A stretch of DNA of 58,741 bases from assembly GCA_964369965.1 (NCBI GenBank), contig CAYJGF010000017.1, positions 1 through 58,741 of the forward strand, in the 5' to 3' direction. Every line of letters begins with the position of its first letter. Within the stretch, counting starts at the first letter, position 1. The notes below the pieces were generated by a model. It made no database searches, was not told the DNA's origin, and was given only the letters and a program-made list of their open reading frames with translations. Origin of the DNA: CAYJBH01 sp964369965. GTDB taxonomy: Bacteria; Bacillota; Clostridia; Oscillospirales; Ruminococcaceae. The translations under genes were made by a program, and so were the position numbers. Positions 45,913 to 55,762 of the stretch are shown piece after piece.

Positions 45913-48780
45913 TTAAAATTCTATAGGTGTGTCTTTAACGATCAGTTGCACCTCAAAAAATGCATTACCATTTGAATTATCGTAAATTATAAAGTCATTT
46001 TGTCCTTTATTAGCGACAAAGTTATTAAAATCACACTCAAGCTCTTCCTTTTTACGCCATGACTTGTCAAGTAAAACAGCCTTGCCATCGGTGATTTTTA
46101 CAATATCTCCACTTTCAAATCGAGTTTTCGAATATAAAATCGACCTGTTTGCATTTAAATCAAGCGATAGCTCGGTGAAGCTAACCGGCTCTTCTCTTAA
46201 ACATTTTATGCTTAATATGTCGATGTCAACCTCGGTTTTGGGTGGGATATATCCAATTGAAATATAAGCATCTTCAAAAAAACCATAATCTGTACATTTG
46301 GTTTTCATCCTAAAGCCCCAATTTCCGTCATACCACGATACCTCTCCGTGCGGAATTACGACAGTTTTTTCGCCATAAAAATCTATTTTCACGATATAAT
46401 CTCTCCTCGCAAAATTGATTACAAGAATTGAACCGCTTCCATCACCTACAAGTTTTATAGCCATTCCCCGATGATTTTTTAACGAACACGAGGCTTTAAA
46501 TGTCGCACCGTATTCTGCATCTAAGAAGCAGATTTCTTCCGGATTTTTTGCTTTTATATTGATTCCACCTGATTTTATCTCAGAAATTTTCATATCGGTG
46601 TCGTTCATAATCTCGTTAAAATTCGGTGTTATATCAATATTTGGTCGGATATCCTCATCATGCGAATCATCACCTTTGTTATTGTCCTCAAAAAAATCAT
46701 ACTCTGAAAAAGCTACAGTTTTTTCCGACTCTAATTCGTGAGGTTTTACGGTTTTTGCATTTTCCTCTTGTGACCATAAGATTTCAATAATGGCATCAGG
46801 TGTTTGTGTATCTACATCGTTTATAAGAGTTAAATTCTGTTCCTTCCTTATAAACTGCCGAGGAGAAAGACAACCGTGCTCTTGACCCATCTGCCATTTT
46901 ATATCGCCTATCGGGCGTCGCATGACAAAGGTTGGAGTAATCTTACATTTGTTGCCATCTTGGCTTGCAATACTGACAAAATCACTTGTTAGATGTGCAT
47001 TATATTTCGACCATAAATTTTGTGGTTTTTTAAAGCTATCGTCGATAAATTTATGCACATTTGCAGGCATTTTTTTACAAACACTTTTCCAATTGCGAAC
47101 TACACGGATAATGTTTTCACAATCCCCATGTGCTCGTAAATCCGCTAAACTTTCACCAAACATAGGCTCCGGAAGTGCAACGCCGAGTGCAGTACCTATG
47201 TTGCCGAGTGACATATTAAAATGTGCTTCAAAAGAATTTGAAGCTTTTCTCGAATGTGCATATGGTTTTATGCTTGCTTGATGATTTATATGACCAAAAG
47301 CACAATCTCCCGCAACCATTTTTTTCACGCTATTTAATCTCATATGAAAGTATGAACGAGGTGCGCTCGCTGAACTGTCGTGTGCAGTTACTAAACGGTC
47401 GAGATTTTTATAAACTTTGTCGGCAAATTTTCTATACCCCCACGGATTATAGCAGTGAATTTCTGCACCATCATATTCTGTGTGAGCGATATTTCCTTCA
47501 TTTATTAAATTCGCGTAACCAAAAGCTACCTCATCAAGCATATCACTGTCGTTTGACGGGATAAAGTTTACGTTATATGGTGCAATAAGACCGATGATTT
47601 CAGTGTTCTCTTTATGCTCGGCTCTTACCGTATTAAAAAGACCTCTGGTGCAATTCACAAAGCTAACAGTCTCATCATCGTTTGTAATCATTTCATCAAA
47701 TTTTACAATTTCGTTGTCGATTAACAGGTAGTTCCACGAGAAAAACTCACGCATTCCCGGCATCCTTACACCATCTTGTTTAAAGTCTACTATGTATGGA
47801 ATGTCTGAAAAAATATTTGCCGAGAATTCATTTTTTTCACAGTTCAAGTTGGAAATTAGCGAAAGTTTTCCCCATGAGGCAAGACGTTTGTCGGGTTTTT
47901 CGCCCATATATAGTGGATCGAAAAATCCGATGCCTCCTGATACATAATGAAGAATTAACTTCATGCCCCTATCTGATAGATAGTCGGAATATTTTCTAAG
48001 GTCTTGAATTCCATCGGGAAACACTTTTTCATTTAGCCCCCAATTTGTGTCGTTCATGGGCCAAAAATCATCTTTTCGCCATGTATCTGTAAACAGATAT
48101 ACCTGTTTTGCACCTAATTGTTCGAGATAGGAAGTAAACTCATAAAGTTCGGCATTTGAGTTTGCTTTAATCATCATTTGGCTTCTGTCGGCATAATCTA
48201 AAAGGAATTGCTCTATGATTTTTTTTGCGTTTTCTTTTGTCCACGGAAAATTAAATTTCGGGTGTGAAATATTATGATTTGTCCATATTGTCAGTAAAAT
48301 GTCATCTTCGGCTTCTTCGTTTTCCGCAAAATACAGAGCGAATTTGCCAAGAGGATCCTCTTGGCACTCATTGTATAGGTATGGAAATGAAATTGTTGAG
48401 ACATTGTCTGCAGTTTTTGTTTCGGTCATATAGTCAAGTTCGAATAGTCTAAGCCCCGCACCTTTAACCTCGAAATTTAGTGTGTAATTTGAGAAGTTTT
48501 TTACACCAACCGTTTTTTTGAGTTCAAAGAAAATATAATCCTCATACTCTAAGGCGAAAAATTCCACAATTTGAGTTTTTGATAAGTTTTTACAAGACAA
48601 AACGCCATTTTTATAGTTTATTTCGGTAAAATTTATCTTGTGGTATCCATTGTTAAGATAAAACCCCACAGATTTGGACAATATATCAGCCTTTTCCTCG
48701 TTCTTGTATGAGATGGAATTGATACTCCCGTTATAAGAAAATTCCAGTTTGAAATTTCCTTTTCCTAAAATCCTGCTCAT
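45913..48780 (-). CDS. Large putative glycoside hydrolase, family not recognised
   Basis: The protein is 955 aa with no signal peptide. The first 200 residues look beta-rich. A segment from about 230 to 600 (KQVYLFTDTWRKDDFWPM, GMKLILHYVSGGIGFFDPLY, HTEYDGAEIHCYNPWGYRKF) resembles a TIM-barrel glycosidase with acidic residues at strand ends. The C-terminal 300 residues are beta-rich and could bind carbohydrate. YDGAEI is a plausible catalytic strand, but no family signature is certain. The ABC importer and GH43-like neighbour support a role in cleaving an imported oligosaccharide. Confidence 0.6.
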   Translation of the reverse strand: MSRILGKGNFKLEFSYNGSINSISYKNEEKADILSKSVGFYLNNGYHKINFTEINYKNGVLSCKNLSKTQIVEFFALEYEDYIFFELKKTVGVKNFSNYTLNFEVKGAGLRLFELDYMTETKTADNVSTISFPYLYNECQEDPLGKFALYFAENEEAEDDILLTIWTNHNISHPKFNFPWTKENAKKIIEQFLLDYADRSQMMIKANSNAELYEFTSYLEQLGAKQVYLFTDTWRKDDFWPMNDTNWGLNEKVFPDGIQDLRKYSDYLSDRGMKLILHYVSGGIGFFDPLYMGEKPDKRLASWGKLSLISNLNCEKNEFSANIFSDIPYIVDFKQDGVRMPGMREFFSWNYLLIDNEIVKFDEMITNDDETVSFVNCTRGLFNTVRAEHKENTEIIGLIAPYNVNFIPSNDSDMLDEVAFGYANLINEGNIAHTEYDGAEIHCYNPWGYRKFADKVYKNLDRLVTAHDSSASAPRSYFHMRLNSVKKMVAGDCAFGHINHQASIKPYAHSRKASNSFEAHFNMSLGNIGTALGVALPEPMFGESLADLRAHGDCENIIRVVRNWKSVCKKMPANVHKFIDDSFKKPQNLWSKYNAHLTSDFVSIASQDGNKCKITPTFVMRRPIGDIKWQMGQEHGCLSPRQFIRKEQNLTLINDVDTQTPDAIIEILWSQEENAKTVKPHELESEKTVAFSEYDFFEDNNKGDDSHDEDIRPNIDITPNFNEIMNDTDMKISEIKSGGINIKAKNPEEICFLDAEYGATFKASCSLKNHRGMAIKLVGDGSGSILVINFARRDYIVKIDFYGEKTVVIPHGEVSWYDGNWGFRMKTKCTDYGFFEDAYISIGYIPPKTEVDIDILSIKCLREEPVSFTELSLDLNANRSILYSKTRFESGDIVKITDGKAVLLDKSWRKKEELECDFNNFVANKGQNDFIIYDNSNGNAFFEVQLIVKDTPIEF

Positions 48781-48806
48781 TTTATTCTCCTTGTTTCAAA
48801 ATATAA

Positions 48807-49265
48807 TTAAATTTTAATAGCTTGATATACTTTCCCGTTTCTCGCATCTAACAATACATCAAACTCTGTAACATTTTGGCAAAGTTTATCATCGGTGAAA
48901 AAACAAAAAACATCGCACGGTTTTTCAAGTTTTATAGGAGTGTTTGTATACGCCATAAACATAGAGTACACCGTGAAAAAGCCGTCTCTGTTCGGTAGTT
49001 TATAGCGGTCTTTATCGCTATACTCGGTTACACATTTAGGATTTTCTATGGTACCATGGTATTGTGAGAGCATATTATAACCCTCGCCGAAAAATTTGCA
49101 ATCGGACGAAAAATTGTGTGTAATGCTATCGAAAACGGCATTTTTCACGAAAACAGTACCCTCGCCGTTATATATAAAACTGTACCTTAAAAAATCGCCG
49201 TCCTGCTTTTTTATTGTTTTGCAATCAAGTTTATTTCCTTTTATATCAAAAACTTCAAAATTCAT
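48807..49265 (-). CDS. Beta-rich protein resembling the N-terminal domain of an alpha-galactosidase-type glycosidase
   Basis: The protein is 152 aa. CKFFGEGYNMLSQYHGTIENP and KLPNRDGFFTVYSMFMAY recall the beta-sandwich domain in front of the catalytic barrel of GH36-like enzymes. The catalytic part is absent: the frame ends cleanly and the next gene, 26 bases on, starts with its own beta domain. It may be a stand-alone domain, or a remnant of a larger gene. I do not recognise a defined family. Confidence 0.5.
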   Translation of the reverse strand: MNFEVFDIKGNKLDCKTIKKQDGDFLRYSFIYNGEGTVFVKNAVFDSITHNFSSDCKFFGEGYNMLSQYHGTIENPKCVTEYSDKDRYKLPNRDGFFTVYSMFMAYTNTPIKLEKPCDVFCFFTDDKLCQNVTEFDVLLDARNGKVYQAIKI

Positions 49266-49286
49266 AATGATTTGTCCTTTACTGTT

Positions 49287-49332
49287 AAAAATGCTAAAAC
49301 AAAAGGAATATCACAATTGTTTTAGCATTTTT
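49287..49332 (-). terminator. Intercistronic intrinsic terminator after the solute-binding protein gene
   Basis: A perfect 16-bp stem (AAAAATGCTAAAACAA / TTGTTTTAGCATTTTT) with a 14-base loop ends in a U-rich arm on the minus strand. It lies between the binding-protein gene and the glycosidase genes, so it probably lets only part of the transcripts continue. This is common where the binding protein is needed in excess. Confidence 0.75.
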
Positions 49333-49354
49333 AATTATTGATTTATAATATACC

Positions 49355-51082
49355 TTAGTTCATAACTTCGTTTACAGCGGTTGAATATGCTTCAAACCAT
49401 TCTTCATAGCCCATATTGTTTAAATCGTTTAGATAGCCGTCCCAGTCGTCGAAACTTCTGGCACCTGTTATAAACTCTACTGCTGAAGATTCAATGAAGC
49501 TCATTAGAGGACCTTCAATTGCAGACAGCTCTTCAATTTTGTCAATCGGTAACCAAACGGGAGGCAGTGCAATAGACGGGTCTACATCATCTTTGAAATA
49601 TTTGTAGTATTGGTCGTTTAACCACAAGTCATATCCCGATGCATCGTTCATATCTTGAGAGGCAACTTCAAGTGCTTTAGTAGAGGCTGATTTGTTGATC
49701 AAAGAGGTGTCGCCCCAAGAAAATGTTTTTAGAGCATCTATTGTATGTCCCATCTCTTCCATTTCAATATCTGTGTAAATATAGTATTTTGCCGGGTCAC
49801 CATAGAAATTAAGTTCGCCATCTTCCGCATCACGTACTCTGCCTTCTTCTAAAATACCTTTTTCGGTGATGTAGTGACCTTCTTCTGAAAGCATCCAGTC
49901 TGCAAGTCGTACAGCCGCAGCCACGTTCTCACATTTATCGGTTATCATAAAAGTAGCTTCTGATCTTCTAACCGTTGAATAGTATGGAAGTGCACTAAGT
50001 CCGGTATCACTTTCCGGGATGGATAACGCTCTCCAGTGGTCGCTTCGTGTGTCCTCATCGTCATACTTCACAACACCCATCTGGATATGACCTGCGGCAT
50101 AAGAACCTAAAATTTCCATATCGGGATTTCTTGCAAGTTGCTCTAATTGTTGAAGCGAGTTTGTAAATGCGGCAGGGTCTAACAGCCCTTCGTTGTACAG
50201 GTCTGCAAGATACGTCAAACCCTCTTTCCATTCGTCTGTAGCCGGTGAGAAAACAAGTTCATTATCAGCATTCAGATAAGAGAATTTTGCATAAGGTTCT
50301 GTAGGAACAAACGCATTCATCACCCACCAATATGGTTCTGCCGCCCATGTTTGAATAGCACCCGACATAGGAACTTCATCGGCAATTCCGTTTCCGTTAG
50401 GGTCGTCATTTTTAAATGCAAGCAACATGTTTTTGAAATCTTCTGTAGTTTCAGGGTCATCCAACCCTAAATTTGTTAGCCATTCTTCATTAACCCAGAA
50501 TTTCCTCGATAGGTCAGAGTGCTCATAGGCGCCTTGAACTTGTGGGAAACCATACATGTGACCATCCGGTGCCGTCATGTCTTGTTGTAAATATTCTTGT
50601 TCTTCAAAAAGAGCGTTTAAAGTTACGGCATATTCAGCTACTTCATCTTCAATCGGTACGAAAATACCGCCATCTACACCATAGTTTAAGATGTCTGCAT
50701 TTGTAAAGGCGCCACTCATAATAACTTCAGGATAAGTACCTGTCGAAAGTGCAATATTTACTTTTTCTTCCCATGCTGATTCAGATACAATCGTCATATC
50801 CAAAACAATATTAAGCTCTTCCTCAATGTGTTTTACAACCTCATTTTCGTTCAGATCGCTTACATAAGGGCGTTGCATAATCATAACTTCGAGTGTTGTT
50901 TTTTCGTTTGTAATCGGATAGACTCCCGCAGGGTTTACTAAATCGGTGGATGCTTCATCTGCACTTGAAGATACTTGTGAGCTATCGCCTGTATCTCCAT
51001 CACCTGTAGTGTCGTTATTTGAGCAAGCCGCTAAAGACAGTGCTAACGATAATGCCAGTAATGTTGCAATAAACTTTTTCAT
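49355..51082 (-). CDS. Extracellular solute-binding lipoprotein of a carbohydrate ABC importer
   Basis: The protein is 575 aa. The lipoprotein signal peptide ends LSLAACSNN. The length and the segments ALSTGTYPEVIMSGAF, MYGFPQVQGAY and FWVNEEWLTNLGLDDPETTEDF fit the large LipO/CUT1-type binding proteins. It captures an oligosaccharide for the two permeases encoded just upstream. No ATPase gene is present in this locus, so a shared MsmK-like ATPase is expected elsewhere. Confidence 0.92.
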   Translation of the reverse strand: MKKFIATLLALSLALSLAACSNNDTTGDGDTGDSSQVSSSADEASTDLVNPAGVYPITNEKTTLEVMIMQRPYVSDLNENEVVKHIEEELNIVLDMTIVSESAWEEKVNIALSTGTYPEVIMSGAFTNADILNYGVDGGIFVPIEDEVAEYAVTLNALFEEQEYLQQDMTAPDGHMYGFPQVQGAYEHSDLSRKFWVNEEWLTNLGLDDPETTEDFKNMLLAFKNDDPNGNGIADEVPMSGAIQTWAAEPYWWVMNAFVPTEPYAKFSYLNADNELVFSPATDEWKEGLTYLADLYNEGLLDPAAFTNSLQQLEQLARNPDMEILGSYAAGHIQMGVVKYDDEDTRSDHWRALSIPESDTGLSALPYYSTVRRSEATFMITDKCENVAAAVRLADWMLSEEGHYITEKGILEEGRVRDAEDGELNFYGDPAKYYIYTDIEMEEMGHTIDALKTFSWGDTSLINKSASTKALEVASQDMNDASGYDLWLNDQYYKYFKDDVDPSIALPPVWLPIDKIEELSAIEGPLMSFIESSAVEFITGARSFDDWDGYLNDLNNMGYEEWFEAYSTAVNEVMN

Positions 51083-51117
51083 CTTTTCCTCCTAAAAATC
51101 AAATATTAGTTTGTTTT

Positions 51118-52029
51118 CTAACCTTTTACAGAACCGATCATCACCCCTTTCACAAAATATTTTTGCACAAATGGATAAATTATCATCATCGGAAGTGATG
51201 CAACTACTATAGTCGAGTATTTAAGTAATTCCGACAACATTTGACGTTCCATTTGGTCTGAAATATCCATACTGCTTAGTGCTTCTGCGCCGCCGCTGTT
51301 TAGAATGAGTATATCTCGAAGAACAATTTGAAGTGGGTATTTCCCGGGGTCTGTTATGTAGATAAGTGCGTTAAAATAATCATTCCAGTGTGTAACGGCA
51401 AACATGAGAGCTAAAACTGCAATTATTGCCTTTGAGTTTGGAAGAACTATTGATATTAAATATCTCAAATCGCCACAACCGTCTATAGATGCCGCATCAT
51501 AAAGCTCTCTCGGTATGTTGGTTTGGAAAAACGTTCGACAAACAATAATGTGATACGCTGAGATTGCGCCGGGGATTACAAGTGACCAGATAGTGTCGGT
51601 CATTTTTAGCCCATCGACTACCAAAAATGTCGGAATAAGCCCACCACTAAAGTACATTGTAAAGATAATCAGCGTCATTAAAACTTTTTTTCCATAAAAG
51701 GTGCCCAATGAAAGTGGATAGGACAACGCCACGGTACAGGCAAGATATATTAATGTTCCGACCACCATGTAAATTAGAGAATTAATAAATCCGGTTATAA
51801 TAGAGGCACTCGAAAAAATTGCTTCATATGCTATGAGTGTCGGTTCAACAGGGAGTAAAAACACTTGCCCCGATGTTAATGCTCTCGCACTGCTAAAGGA
51901 TGAACTCACAATGTTTATGACGGGTATTAACACAATTAACAGCGATAATATGAGAAAGATATTACAAAATATTGTGTATAGCTTATCACTTTTTGCGTCT
52001 TTAATTCTTGTGCCTTTTGTCTTTACCAT
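51118..52029 (-). CDS. Carbohydrate ABC permease, LplC/MalG-like
   Basis: The protein is 303 aa with six membrane helices. The EAA loop is ELYDAASIDGCGDLRYLISIVLPNSKA near residues 177-203, the site that contacts the ATPase. It belongs to the CUT1 type and overlaps the end of the partner permease gene by seven bases. It ends PFVQKYFVKGVMIGSVKG, as is usual in this family. Confidence 0.92.
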   Translation of the reverse strand: MVKTKGTRIKDAKSDKLYTIFCNIFLILSLLIVLIPVINIVSSSFSSARALTSGQVFLLPVEPTLIAYEAIFSSASIITGFINSLIYMVVGTLIYLACTVALSYPLSLGTFYGKKVLMTLIIFTMYFSGGLIPTFLVVDGLKMTDTIWSLVIPGAISAYHIIVCRTFFQTNIPRELYDAASIDGCGDLRYLISIVLPNSKAIIAVLALMFAVTHWNDYFNALIYITDPGKYPLQIVLRDILILNSGGAEALSSMDISDQMERQMLSELLKYSTIVVASLPMMIIYPFVQKYFVKGVMIGSVKG

Positions 52030-52973
52030 AAGCTCGTTTCACCTACCTTTGATGCAATTTTATTCACTGTGTAAAGTAAAATCAGATTAACGACCGAGTT
52101 CAGTAAATTAACTGCCGTTGAAAAACTATATCTTGCGTCAATCAAACCCGTTTTGTATACAAAGGTCGAAATAACCTCTGAAATATTGAGATTTGTCGGG
52201 TTTTGCATAAGGTAAATTTTTTCAAAGCCTACAGAAAGCATACTGCCTGCCGACAAAATCAACATGATAACAATCGTAGGTGCAATACTCGGTATGTCTA
52301 TGTGGATAACCTTTTGCAACGAGCTCGCACCGTCTATACTTGCCGACTCGTATAAAGTGGGGTCCACGCCGGAAAGTGCCGCTATATAGATAATTGCCGC
52401 ATAACCTGTGCTTTGCCACAGGGAACTGCCGATATATAAGCTCTGGAAAAAATCGGGGTTTCCTAAAAAGTTTATTGCCTCGCCACCGAAAAACATTATA
52501 AGGTTATTTATAAAGCCACCTCTAAGTGCAAAAATCTGTTGCAAAATCCCGACAAGCACTACCGTCGAAATAAAATACGGTGCATAAGTAACCATCTGAA
52601 CACTTTTTTTAAAGGGCTTATTTTTCACATTATTTAGTGCGACAGCTAAAATTATCGGTAACGGAAAACTCCATAACAAACTGAATACAGCGATCGAAAG
52701 TGTGTTTAAAACATATTTCTCAATGTTTGGAGTTTTGAGAATTTCTTCAAAATATTTTAAACCTACCCAATCACTGCCTAATATGCCTGCACGGAAATCA
52801 AAATCTTTAAATGCAAGTGTTACTCCATACATCGGATAGTATCTAAAAATTAGTAGTATCGCTAGTGGAATTGCAATTAAAAAATAGAGTGTATAGTGCT
52901 TTTTGATTTTTTTAATTACGACTGAAAAGCCACTTTCAGTTTTAGCGATGTTGTTTTTCATTTTTATGCCCAT
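52023..52973 (-). CDS. Carbohydrate ABC permease, LplB-like
   Basis: The protein is 316 aa with six membrane helices. The EAA loop is LYESASIDGASSLQKVIHIDIPSIAP near residues 210-236. The N-terminal RYYPMYGVTLAFKDFDFRAGI is typical of LplB-like proteins. It is the first gene of the importer operon. The 5' leader carries hairpin element D and a misplaced strong ribosome binding site (53116-53120). Confidence 0.92.
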   Translation of the reverse strand: MGIKMKNNIAKTESGFSVVIKKIKKHYTLYFLIAIPLAILLIFRYYPMYGVTLAFKDFDFRAGILGSDWVGLKYFEEILKTPNIEKYVLNTLSIAVFSLLWSFPLPIILAVALNNVKNKPFKKSVQMVTYAPYFISTVVLVGILQQIFALRGGFINNLIMFFGGEAINFLGNPDFFQSLYIGSSLWQSTGYAAIIYIAALSGVDPTLYESASIDGASSLQKVIHIDIPSIAPTIVIMLILSAGSMLSVGFEKIYLMQNPTNLNISEVISTFVYKTGLIDARYSFSTAVNLLNSVVNLILLYTVNKIASKVGETSLW

Positions 52974-52995
52974 TCCTTATTGATGTTTTTTTCGG

Positions 52996-53102
52996 TTTCG
53001 TCACATTGTGACGAAATTCAAACGCATTTCGTTTGAAAGATACAAAACTCGGGAGTTTGAAAATTTATTTTCAAACTTGATGTGCTCTGATTTAAATCTT
53101 TC
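52996..53102. repeat. Hairpin-chain element D in the importer 5' leader
   Basis: Consecutive stems: TTTCGTCACA/TGTGACGAAA (52996-53016), TTCAAACG/CGTTTGAA (53017-53037), AAACTC/GAGTTT (53045-53058), AGTTTGAAAA/TTTTCAAACT (53054-53077) and the palindrome GATTTAAATC (53089-53098). A GAAAGAT/ATCTTTC pair (53035 and 53102 ends) encloses part of it. The element lies between the probable promoter and the permease start. Confidence 0.7.
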
Positions 53103-53104
53103 AT
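53018..53104 (-). other. Possible 28-codon leader ORF in front of the importer operon
   Basis: GGAGG at 53116-53120 is followed by ATG AAA TGA and, overlapping it, an ATG at 53104 that opens a 28-codon frame (MKDLNQSTSS) through element D to a TGA at 53018. The strong ribosome binding site has no long gene behind it. It may be an uptake leader, or the remnant of an original start displaced by element D. Confidence 0.3.
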
Positions 53105-53298
53105 TTCATTAAAATCCTCCGCCTATAAAATAATTGTATTAATTTGTGCCAAGGAATTTGTTTTTTTGTTCTGTAATCATTATTGCACGGAGATTATAAA
53201 AATAACAAGAGGTGCTTTTCTCATATGGAACTATTTTTGCTGTTATGTTGCTCAAAAGGCTCTGTTTAGGTGTGTTTTTAGGTTGCATAAAAATCTGA

Positions 53299-53328
53299 GG
53301 AACGATTTTTCGCACCGGAACGATTTTT
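53299..53328. promoter_or_regulatory. Direct repeat GGAACGATTTTT upstream of the AraC-type regulator
   Basis: Two exact 12-base copies (53299-53310 and 53317-53328), 18 bp apart, end about 20 bases before the -35 box of the regulator promoter. Direct repeats at such spacing are typical AraC-family half-sites. Confidence 0.45.
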
Positions 53329-53347
53329 GATGTAGCTGCAAATCGTA

Positions 53348-53376
53348 TTGACTTTTGAACAAAAATAGTATATATT
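53348..53376 (+). promoter_or_regulatory. Probable promoter of the AraC-type regulator gene
   Basis: TTGACT (53348-53353), a 17-base spacer and TATATT (53371-53376) lie 42 bases before the ATG, which has AAAGGG upstream. Confidence 0.6.
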
Positions 53377-53418
53377 TATCAAATAAAGTATCATATTTTC
53401 AACCAAAGGGAATAAGTA

Positions 53419-55716
53419 ATGATGAAATTTGCCACACGAAGCAAAAATCATTCGCTAATATTCTTAAATTATATGTATTCGCATATTTTCACACTTTTAA
53501 TTGCTATTGTATTCTTTGTTATAGCATATTTCGGATTATACAATATATTAATCAGCAATGCTATTGAAAAAAATTATGACAACTTGAAGCTCAGTTCCTA
53601 CAGTGCCGAACAGATGTTTGAAAGCATAAACAGCGTGGTCAGTCAAGCCGTTATAAACAATGACTTTTTGACGATAAACAACCTAACATCACCATTGGAT
53701 AATGATGATAAAATTTTAGTTTTTAAGAATTATAATGATACTTTTCATGCACTTTATACCATTTCAAATGCCTTTGATGCGTATACTATCCATTTTAATA
53801 ATTCAGGTGTTTTAATGTCAGACGGTGATTTAATCGTTCGCTCGCACGCCTCGGAAATACATACCCAGCTACAAGAAAGTATTTATAGCGTCGACTGGGA
53901 GGTTTTAAACGAAAGTTACGAGGAAAGAGTATATAATTTTCTACCCGTGGGAAATTACGAACATCTGATTACAAAATCTACAAATCATCAATATTTGGGT
54001 GTTGTATACCCTTCCAAACAAACAAGTTCCAGTCGAGCTACCATCTATCTATTCATTGAAAAGCAAAGACTTGACAATATTTTTGAGCAGGTCGATCAAA
54101 ACAGTTACACTTTAATAGTCGATAAAAACAATGAGATTCTCTATTCAAATCGTTCCATTGACAGTGCATTTTTAGCCGATGTTTCTTTTGAAGACGGTTA
54201 CGAAGAAATTAATATAGATGGTGAGATGCATTTGATATCATCAACATCATCATCGGTTTTCGACCTAAGATACATCACACTTACATCAAAAAGCACTGTG
54301 CTTTTTCAATTAGAGCAAATTAGATTTAACTTAATATTGGCACTTGTAATCTTGACGGTGTTTTTGGTGGTATTATCTTACGTTTTAACCAATTTCACTT
54401 TACGACCTATCACGTCAATTTTCAAGAAGTTAGATCCGCAAAGCAATATTACAAAACACTCTGTAAAGTTTGCGAATGACAAAATTGATGCAATTGTTTC
54501 GGACAATAATTCCTATAAAGAAAAGGTATTAGCACATATTCCGATAATAAAATCTTCACTTTGTGAACGCTTGATTTTAGGAAATATCGTTTCCGCAATG
54601 GCTCTTGAAGAGGTGCTTTCGTCTTATAATATTTTGCTGAATTTACAACATATTAATTTGATGTTACTGACGCTCAAATGCGACAGCGCTTCTGAAAATC
54701 AGTCAACTTATAACCATGCAAGAATAATAATGTGTGAATATTTTGATGATATTTTTGGCAAAGACATACTTTTTTGCGAGGTTGACTCAAATCAAGTTGC
54801 GTTGATATTCACCTCCGAAACGCCTATAAACTCCAAAGATTTTTTAAGTGGAAAAATCGAAGAACTTCGTTCGAATGTTTTAAGTAACATCGGAGGAAAT
54901 TTTGAAATTTATGCAGTTACAAGTGAAAGCTACAGCAACGTTACAAACTCACATATTTATTATCGAAATATAAAAATTAATTCAGAACATCTTATAAAAA
55001 AGGGGATCAAATTCCAAGTCGTTAAAAATAATGATAGCGAATTTGAGTTGTTTTCTTATACTATTGAAACTGAAACTAATCTTATTTCAAGGGTTTCAGC
55101 CGGAAGTCCTGAAAAAGTTTTGGTAAATCTTTCACAAATTTTTACAGCACTTTCCAGAAACATATCTCCGCAAGACTTTAACAGAGGACTTTTTGCATTG
55201 CGAACAACAGTAAATCGTACTGTAAAGCTACTAAAAACTCAATATCCCGATTACGATTTTATGTCGAGCGATGTGATTTCGGCAAAGCTTGAAACAATCA
55301 CTCCCACAATGTTAATCAAAGATATTGAAAAGATATACAGCGATATTTTTGTTTCGCTTGCAACAACTGTTATGAATCAAACGAAAACGCAAACAAATGA
55401 TTTAATTGACAATATTAAAGAGTATATAAAAAACAACTATCAAAATTCGTCTCTTTCACAAAGTTTATTGGCTTCGTATTTTAGTATAAGCGAATCTCAT
55501 CTTTCGAGATGCTTTAAACAGCTTTCCGGAGAAACCTATTCCGAATACTTAACAAACCTTAGAATGTCAAAAGCAAGTGAATTATTACTTGATACAAATT
55601 TGCCTATAAATGATATCGCAGACAAGGTTGGATATAATTCATCCCAGGTTTTTAGGCGAACTTTTAAGCAGTTTTATGGTGTAACCCCAAATGAGCATAG
55701 AAATAATCCGCAATAG
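53419..55716 (+). CDS. Membrane-bound AraC-family transcription regulator
   Basis: The protein is 765 aa. A membrane helix near 20-45 and another near 292-320 enclose an extracytoplasmic sensory region of about 250 residues. A long cytoplasmic middle part follows. The last about 100 residues hold two helix-turn-helix motifs (SLLASYFSISESHLSRCFKQL and INDIADKVGYNSSQVFRRTFKQFYG) of the AraC type. Such proteins regulate adjacent sugar importers after binding their ligand outside. It is divergent from the importer operon and lies upstream of the GH95 gene. Confidence 0.93.
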   Translation: MMKFATRSKNHSLIFLNYMYSHIFTLLIAIVFFVIAYFGLYNILISNAIEKNYDNLKLSSYSAEQMFESINSVVSQAVINNDFLTINNLTSPLDNDDKILVFKNYNDTFHALYTISNAFDAYTIHFNNSGVLMSDGDLIVRSHASEIHTQLQESIYSVDWEVLNESYEERVYNFLPVGNYEHLITKSTNHQYLGVVYPSKQTSSSRATIYLFIEKQRLDNIFEQVDQNSYTLIVDKNNEILYSNRSIDSAFLADVSFEDGYEEINIDGEMHLISSTSSSVFDLRYITLTSKSTVLFQLEQIRFNLILALVILTVFLVVLSYVLTNFTLRPITSIFKKLDPQSNITKHSVKFANDKIDAIVSDNNSYKEKVLAHIPIIKSSLCERLILGNIVSAMALEEVLSSYNILLNLQHINLMLLTLKCDSASENQSTYNHARIIMCEYFDDIFGKDILFCEVDSNQVALIFTSETPINSKDFLSGKIEELRSNVLSNIGGNFEIYAVTSESYSNVTNSHIYYRNIKINSEHLIKKGIKFQVVKNNDSEFELFSYTIETETNLISRVSAGSPEKVLVNLSQIFTALSRNISPQDFNRGLFALRTTVNRTVKLLKTQYPDYDFMSSDVISAKLETITPTMLIKDIEKIYSDIFVSLATTVMNQTKTQTNDLIDNIKEYIKNNYQNSSLSQSLLASYFSISESHLSRCFKQLSGETYSEYLTNLRMSKASELLLDTNLPINDIADKVGYNSSQVFRRTFKQFYGVTPNEHRNNPQ

Positions 55717-55762
55717 ACTATAATTGTTTTTATATAATTTTTCGGAATTGTCACGAGGCAAT

